A stretch of 5,057 nt of DNA from Elusimicrobiota bacterium (GTDB lineage Bacteria > Elusimicrobiota > Elusimicrobia > UBA1565 > UBA9628), in contig JACQBB010000434.1 of the NCBI GenBank assembly GCA_016194625.1, positions 1 to 5,057 of the forward strand, read 5' to 3'. Every line of letters starts with the position of its first letter. The first letter of the stretch is position 1. A program made the translations under genes and the position numbers. Of the stretch, positions 1-5,057 are shown piece by piece. Below the pieces are notes generated by a model, which saw nothing but the letters and a program-made list of their open reading frames with translations, was not told the origin of the DNA and did no database searches.

Positions 1-509
1 AAGTGCGCGACGTCGTCGCCGTCCCCTTCTCCGGCGGCCTCGAACGGCTGGAACGTGTCGTTGCGCTTCGCCTGGCCCTCCAGGTAGTTCCGGGCGTTGC
101 CGACCAGCGCTGAGAAGAACAGGCTGGAGGTCGTGCCCCCTTCCAGGAGCTCACGATAAGTCTCGGCCGTCACGGCCTCGGCCGCGGCGAAGTCGCCGAC
201 GATGACCTGCGCGAAGCGCAGCGCCTCGCGTCGTTTGGCCTTGTAGAAGGACTCCGCCTCCCGGTGGCGGCGGCTGCGCGCGGCCTTGCTCCGGCGGACG
301 AGCGCGCCGAGGAACTTGGGCGCGTGCGCGTCCCAGTGGTTGAGGCCGCGGGACTCGCGGGAGACCTTCTCGCACGCGAGCTGCGCGAGGAGCTCTGTGA
401 CGACCTCCTCCGGCTTGCGGCGCGGCTCCAAGGAGCCGATGAGGACGGCTGCGCGGCGGGCGAGCTGGACGTCGTACTTGACGGCGGCGGCGTTGTGCGT
501 CGGGGCCAT
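1..509 (-). CDS. Possible sigma-70/ECF-like factor, C-terminus beyond left edge
   Basis: This frame is open from an ATG at 509 to the left edge with no stop, giving 169 visible residues. Residues about 93-149 look like region 2 of sigma-70/ECF factors: an LRFAQVIVGD helix, an acidic AEAVTAETY stretch where ECF factors usually have a DLVQETF-type motif, then a helix containing LVGNARNYL and a basic end. The tryptophan common in the RAWLF part of region 2 is absent. The roughly 90 residues before it are unusual for an ECF factor and include a basic run (RRSKAARSRRHR, residues 72-83). An acidic linker (GEGDGDD) follows; region 4, if present, is outside the window. The start is chosen for a GGAGGG element 11 bases upstream. 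The codons are strongly GC-biased at third positions, unlike the two overlapping frames, which give Arg/Ser/Pro-rich low-complexity proteins. That the frame is a gene is fairly sure; the sigma assignment is inference. Confidence 0.6.
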   Translation of the reverse strand, partial: MAPTHNAAAVKYDVQLARRAAVLIGSLEPRRKPEEVVTELLAQLACEKVSRESRGLNHWDAHAPKFLGALVRRSKAARSRRHREAESFYKAKRREALRFAQVIVGDFAAAEAVTAETYRELLEGGTTSSLFFSALVGNARNYLEGQAKRNDTFQPFEAAGEGDGDDVAH

Positions 510-520
510 GAAGGCACCAT

Positions 521-526
521 CCCTCC
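521..526 (-). promoter_or_regulatory. Ribosome binding site for the left-edge gene
   Basis: GGAGGG on the minus strand lies 11 bases before the ATG at 509. The spacing is slightly long. Another ATG, at 520 in a different frame, directly abuts the element and is too close to use it, which supports 509 as the start. Confidence 0.5.
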
Positions 527-556
527 ACCAGCCTCCGGTTCTCGGTGAGTCGGGGA

Positions 557-562
557 ATTTTA
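557..562 (-). promoter_or_regulatory. Weak candidate -10 element
   Basis: TAAAAT on the minus strand matches five of six bases of the TATAAT consensus and lies in the only A/T-rich patch of this spacer, about 50 bases before the ATG at 509. No TTGACA-like -35 is found 16-18 bases upstream, because that space is a GC-rich hairpin. It could be a promoter with an extended or activator-dependent -35, or chance. Confidence 0.2.
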
Positions 563-566
563 TTGA

Positions 567-594
567 GGCGTCGGGCTTGGCCCGTCCGCCTTTT
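567..594 (+). terminator. Terminator-like hairpin reading on the plus strand
   Basis: GGCG (567-570) pairs with CGCC (587-590) and CGGGC (572-576) pairs with GCCCG (580-584), leaving a TTG loop and a 1x2 internal loop. TTTT (591-594) follows directly on the plus strand. The shape is that of an intrinsic terminator, but no plus-strand gene ends here. It could stop antisense transcription coming from the left, or be one of the cluster of stems in this spacer. On the minus strand the stem is preceded by AAAA and has no T run after it. Confidence 0.3.
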
Positions 595-613
595 CAGGCT
601 GCGTTTGCGGCCT

Positions 614-648
614 GCTCGCCAAGGCCGGACGGAGTCCGGCGGGCGAGC
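614..648. repeat. Strong two-part inverted repeat (14 bp)
   Basis: GCTCGCC (614-620) pairs with GGCGAGC (642-648), and inside it GCCGGAC (624-630) pairs with GTCCGGC (634-640) around a GGA loop. A 3-versus-1 base bulge separates the two stems. It is the strongest stem in the spacer between the 134-aa gene and the left-edge gene. No T run follows on either strand, so it is not a typical intrinsic terminator. Confidence 0.6.
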
Positions 649-667
649 GGGCGTCTCTCCTTGCGGG

Positions 668-690
668 AGCCGGAGGGCTTCACCTCCGCT
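668..690. repeat. Inverted repeat, 8 bp with one bulged base
   Basis: CGGAGG (671-676) pairs with CCTCCG (683-688) around a six-base loop. The stem extends by two pairs (A668-T690 and G669-C689) past a bulged C670. Its left flank competes with a small CTCC/GGAG stem (657-660 with 666-669). It may be part of a structured leader or transcript end; no function can be assigned from the sequence. Confidence 0.4.
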
Positions 691-694
691 CTGA

Positions 695-710
695 TCGGGC
701 CTAGGCCCGA
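695..710. repeat. Perfect 16-bp palindrome
   Basis: TCGGGCCTAGGCCCGA is identical on both strands, centred between 702 and 703. It lies 28 bases past the stop of the 134-aa gene. It could be a binding site for a dimeric regulator, or fold as a 6-bp stem with a CTAG loop in RNA. No T run follows on either strand. Confidence 0.5.
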
Positions 711-737
711 GACGCGGCGCCTGGAAAACGAAGAGCG

Positions 738-1142
738 TCAGCTCATGGGCGGACGCTCCTTGGCCGGCGTCTTGACGACCAGGCGGCGGAACCGGCGGCC
801 GCCCTCATTCATGCGCGCGCTCACCGGCCGCCCGCGGCAGAAGCGGATCTCGGCCAGACGCCCGGAGCCGATCTTGGCGCAGAGGTCGCGCAGCGCGCGC
901 CAGTGGCCGTCGAAGGAAGGCTCCTCGGGCGGCGCGTCGGCCGCCCCGAAGACGAAGCTCTGCTGGATGCCCTCGCAGGCGACGATCATCCCGTCTTCGA
1001 CATGGACCCCCTGCATCGTGCAGTAGGGATACTCCACGGCCATCACCTTGAGGATGGCCGCCCAGCGGTCTCCGCCGCCGGCAAGGCCGGCGATACGAAC
1101 GTCCAACGGCTCCACGGCGTCACGGCTGTACGCGCGCTCCAT
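738..1142 (-). CDS. Hypothetical protein, 134 aa, probable two-unit duplication
   Basis: I do not recognise this protein. It starts at an ATG at 1142 preceded by a strong AGAGAGG site and ends with TGA at 738. It has no signal peptide, no transmembrane segment and is probably cytoplasmic. Two stretches look like repeats: residues 27-65 and 81-118. Each opens with a tryptophan-containing helix (RWAAIL and HWRALRDL), has an alanine seven or eight residues on, then a beta-like segment with a Gly and Val (EDGMIVA and CRGRPVSA), and ends in Phe-containing strands. A linker rich in Pro/Glu separates them. The helix-then-strand-then-Gly pattern is faintly like small DUF2292/YezD-type proteins, but I would not assign that family. 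Three cysteines (41, 56, 88) precede a fourth at 102; no metal-binding spacing is evident. The gene lies just behind a terminator for the kinase operon and is probably a separate or conditionally expressed unit. Confidence 0.75.
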   Translation of the reverse strand: MERAYSRDAVEPLDVRIAGLAGGGDRWAAILKVMAVEYPYCTMQGVHVEDGMIVACEGIQQSFVFGAADAPPEEPSFDGHWRALRDLCAKIGSGRLAEIRFCRGRPVSARMNEGGRRFRRLVVKTPAKERPPMS

Positions 1143-1147
1143 CGCTA

Positions 1148-1154
1148 CCTCTCT
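1148..1154 (-). promoter_or_regulatory. Ribosome binding site for the 134-aa gene
   Basis: AGAGAGG on the minus strand ends five bases before the ATG at 1142. It is the best Shine-Dalgarno match in the window, and it both supports the gene and fixes its start. Confidence 0.65.
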
Positions 1155-1159
1155 GCGCG

Positions 1160-1199
1160 TTCCCGTTCTCTAGCGCCTTGCGGCGATAAAGAACGGGAA
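1160..1199 (-). other. Hairpin competing with the operon terminator
   Basis: TTCCCGTTCT and AGAACGGGAA form a perfect 10-bp stem (1160-1169 with 1190-1199). Inside it, CGCC and GGCG can pair around a GCAA loop, a GNRA-type tetraloop on the minus strand. The arm 1193-1199 is also the 3' arm of the terminator stem at 1193-1223, so the two folds exclude each other. The structure ends six bases before the ribosome binding site of the 134-aa gene, so it could affect translation or RNA stability. The role is inferred only. Confidence 0.4.
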
Positions 1200-1223
1200 A
1201 CGAGCTCGGCACTCGTTTCCCGT
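1186..1223 (-). terminator. Intrinsic terminator of the rpoN-methyltransferase-kinase operon
   Basis: ACGGGAAACGAG and CTCGTTTCCCGT form a perfect 12-bp stem (1193-1204 with 1212-1223) around a 7-base loop. On the minus strand TCTTTAT follows the stem, five T in seven bases. On the plus strand the stem is followed by GGCGGG, so it acts for leftward transcription. It lies about 170 bases past the kinase stop and about 50 before the next start, leaving little room for a promoter of the 134-aa gene downstream of it. Confidence 0.65.
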
Positions 1224-1389
1224 GGCGGGACCCCGTTGCGGCGGGATCGTGGATGCTCCGGAGCCAATCCTCCGGACTACACGGCCGCCGACGATTCCTC
1301 GTCGGCTGTCATGTATTCCGGGTCACTATTTATGCCAGGCGCGGCGGCAAAGGCCCGCCGATCAGGCCTTCGTGGGAAGTACGCCCGCC
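1224..1389 (-). other. Structured spacer after the kinase gene
   Basis: No gene is seen here. Several inverted repeats are present. AAGGCC/GGCCTT (1350-1355 with 1365-1370) competes with CGGCGG/CCGCCG (1342-1347 with 1355-1360), 20-odd bases past the kinase stop. GCCGACGA/TCGTCGGC (1287-1294 with 1299-1306) is a perfect 8-bp stem whose minus-strand loop is GGAA, a GNRA tetraloop. TCCGGA is repeated around 1258 and 1271. TCCCG/CGGGA (1218-1222 with 1226-1230) overlaps the 5' arm of the terminator. I recognise no known riboswitch consensus. The only A/T-rich stretch is near 1327-1333 and gives no convincing promoter. Confidence 0.4.
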
Positions 1390-3708
1390 CTAGACTCGGG
1401 CTTCGTCCAGAATGGCGAGAGGCAGGAAGGCGGCCGAGCTCTTGGGGAGCAGCTTCACGCCAAGTCTCAGGCAGGTCTCGACGACGGCGCGCTCGTCGGC
1501 GCGGCTCGTGACGAGGACAGCGCGGTCGGCCAGGCCGAGCTCGGCGATGAGGTCGAGCCCCGTCGTGCGCTCCCCCTCCAGCTCGTAGTCCACGAGATAG
1601 ACCGCGTCCCGAGCGAGGCTAGGCTTGGTCCGCGCCCAGTCGCGCAGCTCAGCGGCGCGGAAGAAGTGGCTGATCCGGAGGTTCCCGCTCGCGCCCGAGG
1701 CGGTCAAGCGCTCCTGCCAGACTTGGTGGATGCTGGGGTCGTCGTCCAGCACCACGACGCCACCACCGGGGCGCAGCTCTAGGTGCGGTAGGAACCAGGC
1801 CGGAGGCGGCGTCAGAGGCAGGCGAAGGTGGACCCGCGTCCCGCGGCCGGGCGCGGACTCGATCTTAAGCGCGCCGCCCCAAGCCTGGGCGTCGGCGCGG
1901 GCGTGGTGGACGCCCAGCCCTTGACCGCCCGGCTTACCGTGAGTGAAGCCCTTCTCGCCCATGCGCGAGAGGATTTCGGAAGATATGCCGGGCCCGTCAT
2001 CCTCGACCGTCAAGACGGCCCGGCCGTCCTCCTCGCGCAGCGCGACGACGACGCGGCCTCGCGTGCCGACCGATTCGACGGCGTTTGTGACGAGGTTGGA
2101 GAGATCTCGCATGAGAGCGCTCGGCTCCACGCGCGCGAAGAGACCGCGGGCGTCGACGGCGAAGTCGGCCTCGATCGCGATCCCGTCCTCTTTCCGATGC
2201 TCGAGTCGCTTCTCGCTGAGGATGAGGTCCGCCAGGCTCGCCAGCGGCTCCACGGTAGGCTCGGACGGGCCTGAATGCAGCTCGGCGCCGGCCTGCTTCC
2301 GGGCGACGAGCGTGTTGGCGATGTCGCGGATGCGCCGGATCGCTGGGCGCAGGAGCGCGCGGCCGCTCTCAGGGTCCTTCTCCACCACGTCGAGGACGGC
2401 CAAGGGCGAGCGGATGTCGTGCGCGACCCGGGCGGCCAGGGCCGCGGCGCCTTCCTCCTTGGCGAGCTTCTCTTTATTCTCCGCCAGCTCACGCCGCGCT
2501 TCCGCGGTTTGTAGTTCAAAGCGGTGCTTGTCGTCCTTGAGCCTTTTGATTCGCGCGGCCAGACCGAGCGAGAGCAGCAGCATCTCGGCTGCCGAGCCCA
2601 AATAGGGCCCGTTGTCGATGACGAAGTTCTGCGGCAGCCAGCCTAGGTCCCGGGCGGCGTGAGTGGAGGACCCGAGGAAGAAGCAACCGAAGGCGATCAG
2701 GTAGTAGATGGCGGCGCCGGAGCCGCGCTGCACGCACCGCGCCGAGATCGGGATCATCACGAAGGGGACCGCCGAGATGAACAGGCTCGTGAAGCGGTTG
2801 ACGAACAGTCCGTAGTGGAACGCGCCCCCGACGATCAGGAACAGGGCACCGGCGAGGACCGCATTGAGGCCGAGGTTCATGCGGGGCGCGAGCCGCCGGG
2901 TCTCCAGGAAGGACTTCGTGAATAGGGCGAGGAAGAGGTAGCTGACGCCCACGAGCACCGGGACGCAGACCTTGTTCCACGCGGGCCAGTCCGGCCAGAG
3001 GTACTGGTAGCTCATGCCGTTGAGCGAGCCGAGCAGGAGGCAGAAGGTCGTGGCGTAGACGACGTAGTAGAGGTAGTTGCGGTCGCGGAAGGCGAAAAAC
3101 AGGAACAGGTTGCTGAGGACCATCGCCGCGATGATTCCCACGTAGACGCCGACGGCCGTAGTCTTGAGCGCGCTCTTGGCGAGCAGGGCGTTCTTGCTGA
3201 CGACTCCGAGCGGCACGAACAGGGTTCCGTTGCTCTCGGCCATCACGTAGAGCTCAGTGGTCCCCCCTTTCGGCGCGGAGAACGGGAACAGGAAGTTGTG
3301 GTAGGCGACGGCGCGGTTGCGGAATGGCAGGAGCTTCCCCGTCTTATTGCCGGCGACGTGGCGTCCGCCGGTGAACTGATGGAACTCGACCCCCTGGACG
3401 AGCGGGTAGCAGAGCTCTAGGAGCCAGTCGCCCTCGGCGGTATCCTGGTTCGCGACGGTGAGTTTCAACCATCGGCGCGTCGTCGTGTAACCGAAGTTGA
3501 AGCGCTCCGTGGTCTTCCAGGCGGCGCGCCCGTCCTTCTCCAAGGCGCGTAGTCCTTCGATCGTCAAAGCGTTCGTCGGATCGGCGAGGACCTGCGCCGA
3601 GGCCACACGATAAGTTTCCACACCGCGCCGCAGCTCCAGTCCCGGCGCCACGGCCGCGGCGAGGACCGGGAAGAGGATGAGCAGCGCGGCGGCGGCGAGG
3701 CTCTTCAT
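1390..3708 (-). CDS. 7TMR-DISM hybrid histidine kinase with C-terminal receiver
   Basis: A 772-aa membrane sensor kinase that should autophosphorylate a histidine using ATP and pass the phosphate to an aspartate. Domains in order: signal peptide (1-21, likely cut after AVA); periplasmic DISMED2-like sensor, probably sugar- or ligand-binding (about 25-175); seven transmembrane segments (about 183-386); a charged coiled coil (386-420); HisKA with phospho-acceptor H430 in AHDIRSPL; HATPase with N box N542, G1 box DDGPGIS (570-576) and G2 box GGQGLGV (594-600); and a receiver (about 650-772) with acidic D655-D657, acceptor D707, T734 and K756. All key residues are present, so both halves look active. 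The ATG overlaps the methyltransferase stop as ATGA, with GAAAGAA just upstream, which suggests translational coupling. It has no DNA-binding output domain, so a separate partner is needed. Order of domains and motif set match the 7TMR-DISM family; the ligand is unknown. Confidence 0.93.
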   Translation of the reverse strand: MKSLAAAALLILFPVLAAAVAPGLELRRGVETYRVASAQVLADPTNALTIEGLRALEKDGRAAWKTTERFNFGYTTTRRWLKLTVANQDTAEGDWLLELCYPLVQGVEFHQFTGGRHVAGNKTGKLLPFRNRAVAYHNFLFPFSAPKGGTTELYVMAESNGTLFVPLGVVSKNALLAKSALKTTAVGVYVGIIAAMVLSNLFLFFAFRDRNYLYYVVYATTFCLLLGSLNGMSYQYLWPDWPAWNKVCVPVLVGVSYLFLALFTKSFLETRRLAPRMNLGLNAVLAGALFLIVGGAFHYGLFVNRFTSLFISAVPFVMIPISARCVQRGSGAAIYYLIAFGCFFLGSSTHAARDLGWLPQNFVIDNGPYLGSAAEMLLLSLGLAARIKRLKDDKHRFELQTAEARRELAENKEKLAKEEGAAALAARVAHDIRSPLAVLDVVEKDPESGRALLRPAIRRIRDIANTLVARKQAGAELHSGPSEPTVEPLASLADLILSEKRLEHRKEDGIAIEADFAVDARGLFARVEPSALMRDLSNLVTNAVESVGTRGRVVVALREEDGRAVLTVEDDGPGISSEILSRMGEKGFTHGKPGGQGLGVHHARADAQAWGGALKIESAPGRGTRVHLRLPLTPPPAWFLPHLELRPGGGVVVLDDDPSIHQVWQERLTASGASGNLRISHFFRAAELRDWARTKPSLARDAVYLVDYELEGERTTGLDLIAELGLADRAVLVTSRADERAVVETCLRLGVKLLPKSSAAFLPLAILDEARV

Positions 3709-4451
3709 TTCTTTCGCGCGATGAGGCCCACGCTCTCGCGCCCGTCGAGCTGGATGTCCGGCGGGAACTCGGGACGCGCGAAGGTCCCCAGTTTCTCGAT
3801 GACGAAGCCCGCCTGGGTGAAGACCCTCCGCAGCGTGGCCTCGTCGAGCAAGTGCATGCGGCTGGGGAGGTTGCCCGCGCGCTTGGGGTCGTGCGCACCC
3901 ACGTTCTCAACGATGCCGGGCCAGAGCTCGCCCGCCTTGACGCGTGCATCGTAGGTCGGGAAGAAGGCCTTGGCCGTGCCGATGAAGGGAGTCTCCCCCA
4001 CCACGAATACCTTGCCGCCCGGCGCCAGCCACCTCATGACGTTCGCCGCGGCGCGCTCAATGCTGGGGCCGTCGAAGAAGTGCATGACGCGGCAGATGAG
4101 GGCCGCGCCGATGGAACTCGGAGGGAAGGAGACCTTATCCGGGAAGCTGCCCGGCATGGTCGTCAGGCGCTCGCGCAGCCGCGCCGGAGCGTGCTCGCGC
4201 AGGATCTCCAAGTGGCGAGGATCGACGTCGTTGGCGATGACACGGGCGCCCGAGTTCAGGGCGGCCAGGCTCGCCACGCCGTAGGCCGCACCGATATCCA
4301 GGGCCGGCCCGGGAGCCGAGGGCGCGAAGTCCACGAAGGCCTGCGAGTAGATATCGAGGCCGGAAGTCATGTAGCCCATGCCGTTGAGCGTCTTGACGAA
4401 GCCGTTGGGCTCGGGAGGTGGCATCTTGTCCATGTTTTCAGCGGGAGGCAT
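3705..4451 (-). CDS. Class I SAM-dependent methyltransferase
   Basis: A 248-aa protein of typical size for a stand-alone class I methyltransferase. Motif I is ALDIGAAYGVAS (50-61), with an Ala where many families have Cys. The second strand ends in the acidic VIANDVD (71-77), for binding the SAM ribose. A later strand, GGKVFVVGET (145-154), fits motif III. The C-terminal part has the usual helix TLRRVFTQAGF followed by strands. The substrate cannot be read from the sequence. Cytoplasmic, no signal peptide. The frame is open further upstream to 4703, but that part overlaps the sigma-54 gene and is Arg/Pro-rich, so I place the start at the ATG at 4451, eight bases after the sigma-54 stop. ATGs at 4433 and 4424, or a TTG at 4463 overlapping that stop, are alternatives; none has a strong ribosome binding site. 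Its stop overlaps the kinase start, so it is probably co-expressed with both neighbours. Confidence 0.85.
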   Translation of the reverse strand: MPPAENMDKMPPPEPNGFVKTLNGMGYMTSGLDIYSQAFVDFAPSAPGPALDIGAAYGVASLAALNSGARVIANDVDPRHLEILREHAPARLRERLTTMPGSFPDKVSFPPSSIGAALICRVMHFFDGPSIERAAANVMRWLAPGGKVFVVGETPFIGTAKAFFPTYDARVKAGELWPGIVENVGAHDPKRAGNLPSRMHLLDEATLRRVFTQAGFVIEKLGTFARPEFPPDIQLDGRESVGLIARKK

Positions 4452-4459
4452 CGGGATTT

Positions 4460-5057
4460 TCAAGCGTGCTGGTGAGACATGATATTCGTTTGGGACGACG
4501 GCGTCCTGCGCGGCAGTCCCAAATCCTTGCGGTACTGTGCGATGGAGCGACGCGAGAGGCGCGCTCCGAAGAGCCGCTCGACCTCGCCGCGCAAGCTCTC
4601 GTCCGAGAGCCCGGGCTTCGCTGCGGCCAGCTCGTCGACGCGCTCGAGGAGAAGGCTCTTGCGGCTGGGCATGAGGGCCTTGAGCGGCGCCTCCAGTCCC
4701 CATGGCAGGCGGACGCTCTTGTTCGAGACGAGGCGGCTGAGGAAGCTGGGCGCGACCTCGAGGCTCCGGGCGACGGTCCGCTGGGTCAGCGGACGGCGGA
4801 GCGCGGGGTCGCCCGAGGCGAGGTAGTCCCGTTGGAGCGCGACTACCACCTCCAGCGTGCGGTATATCGTCGCCTTCCTCCGGTCGAGCAGTTCGAGCTG
4901 GCGCACGAGGGCGTCCAGGCGGCGAGCCTGCCGGAGCGGCAGCGCTTGGCGCAGCGCGGCGAGCTTGCCGCCGTCCAAGCGGTAGCGGCCCTTCCAGACT
5001 TCGCGGCAGAACAGGGAGATGACCGGCTCGCCGGCTTCGAGCTCGATCCCGGCGACG
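4460..5057 (-). CDS. rpoN: RNA polymerase sigma-54 factor, C-terminal part
   Basis: The frame is open through the right edge, giving 198 visible residues; the N-terminal activator-binding region and most of the core-binding domain lie outside. A TTG at 4978 is only an internal codon. The end of the core-binding domain is visible, including a RKATIYRTLEVVVALQRDYL helix matching the Q/R-T-L-x-x-V-A-x-x-I-V pattern of RpoN. A helix-turn-helix follows at about 90-116 (LTQRTVARSLEVAPSFLSRLVSNK). The RpoN box is LSRRSIAQYR (codons 4558-4529) against the usual ARRTVAKYR, with the key Arg-Arg, Ala, Tyr and Arg kept. The ELKYFF-type segment after the HTH is replaced by LEAPLKALMPSR, so this is a diverged member. 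It directs RNA polymerase to -24/-12 promoters and needs an ATP-dependent activator; none is in the window. It appears to be first, or near first, in the operon with the methyltransferase and kinase. Confidence 0.88.
   Translation of the reverse strand, partial: VAGIELEAGEPVISLFCREVWKGRYRLDGGKLAALRQALPLRQARRLDALVRQLELLDRRKATIYRTLEVVVALQRDYLASGDPALRRPLTQRTVARSLEVAPSFLSRLVSNKSVRLPWGLEAPLKALMPSRKSLLLERVDELAAAKPGLSDESLRGEVERLFGARLSRRSIAQYRKDLGLPRRTPSSQTNIMSHQHA

Noticed and set aside
151..528. Two minus-strand frames (151-528 and 170-520) over the left-edge gene
   Set aside because: Both give Arg/Pro- or Ser/Arg-rich proteins without recognisable structure. The third frame, open from 509 to the edge, has GC-biased third positions and a sigma-like segment.
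727..744. Possible terminator just after the 134-aa gene
   Set aside because: The GAGC/GCTC stem is only 4 bp with the stop codon in its loop, and the T run after it on the minus strand is broken (TTCGTTTT). Too weak to call.
286..1026. Plus-strand open frame of 246 codons
   Set aside because: It crosses the left-edge gene, the hairpin spacer and part of the 134-aa gene, has a low-complexity Arg/Ser-rich product and is antisense to frames with better codon use and ribosome binding sites.
1327..1333. A/T-rich stretch considered as a promoter for the 134-aa gene
   Set aside because: No -35 at suitable spacing and no GG/GC pair at -24/-12 spacing for sigma-54; also a strong terminator lies between it and the gene.
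1222..1782. Plus-strand frame of 186 codons, and similar ones at 1828-2274, 1943-2605 and 3852-4475
   Set aside because: All are antisense to the kinase or methyltransferase, whose domains and catalytic residues are clear. They show no motif of their own.
2010..2980. Minus-strand frames at 2010-2519 and 2516-2980 inside the kinase
   Set aside because: They are out-of-frame shadows of the kinase, rich in Arg, Ser and Pro.
4452..4703. N-terminal extension of the methyltransferase frame up to 4703
   Set aside because: It lies inside the sigma-54 coding sequence in another frame and encodes an Arg/Pro/Ala-rich stretch not expected of a methyltransferase.
1..5057. CRISPR arrays, insertion sequences, tRNA or rRNA genes
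   Set aside because: No regularly spaced direct repeats, transposase-like protein, terminal inverted repeats of an insertion, or tRNA/rRNA signatures were seen.

Overview
The window is GC-rich (roughly two-thirds G+C by eye). All five supported genes are on the minus strand, so transcription runs from right to left. The gene content (a sigma-54 factor, a 7TMR-DISM hybrid histidine kinase with a signal peptide, and a possible sigma-70-type factor) suggests a high-GC Gram-negative bacterium from an environmental lineage. Elusimicrobiota, Bdellovibrionota or a similar group would fit, but nothing here fixes the taxonomy and no rRNA or tRNA gene is present.

Right part (5057 to 1390): three tightly packed genes look like one operon. 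First comes the C-terminal part of an RpoN-type sigma-54 factor, cut by the right edge. Eight bases after its stop is a class I SAM-dependent methyltransferase. This overlaps by an ATGA junction with a large membrane-bound hybrid histidine kinase (7TMR-DISM sensor, seven transmembrane segments, HisKA/HATPase, C-terminal receiver). The kinase has all the expected catalytic residues. No dedicated response regulator or sigma-54 activator is in the window, so the output of the phosphorelay is unknown.

Middle (1389 to 1143): a 247-base spacer is packed with inverted repeats. The clearest is a 12-bp stem followed by a T-rich run, a good intrinsic terminator for the kinase operon. It lies only about 50 bases before the next gene and shares its arms with two other possible hairpins, which makes conditional read-through worth considering.

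Left part (1142 to 1): a 134-aa hypothetical protein with a strong ribosome binding site and a probable internal duplication is followed by a second structured spacer (737 to 510). That spacer holds a 14-bp hairpin, a perfect 16-bp palindrome and a plus-strand terminator-like stem with no plus-strand gene. The last gene, starting at 509 and running off the left edge, has a segment resembling region 2 of ECF/sigma-70 factors after an unusual basic N-terminal extension.

The most interesting material is the two structured spacers, the unplaced 134-aa protein, the sigma-like edge gene and the linkage of sigma-54, a methyltransferase and a 7TMR kinase. None of this proves a new system.
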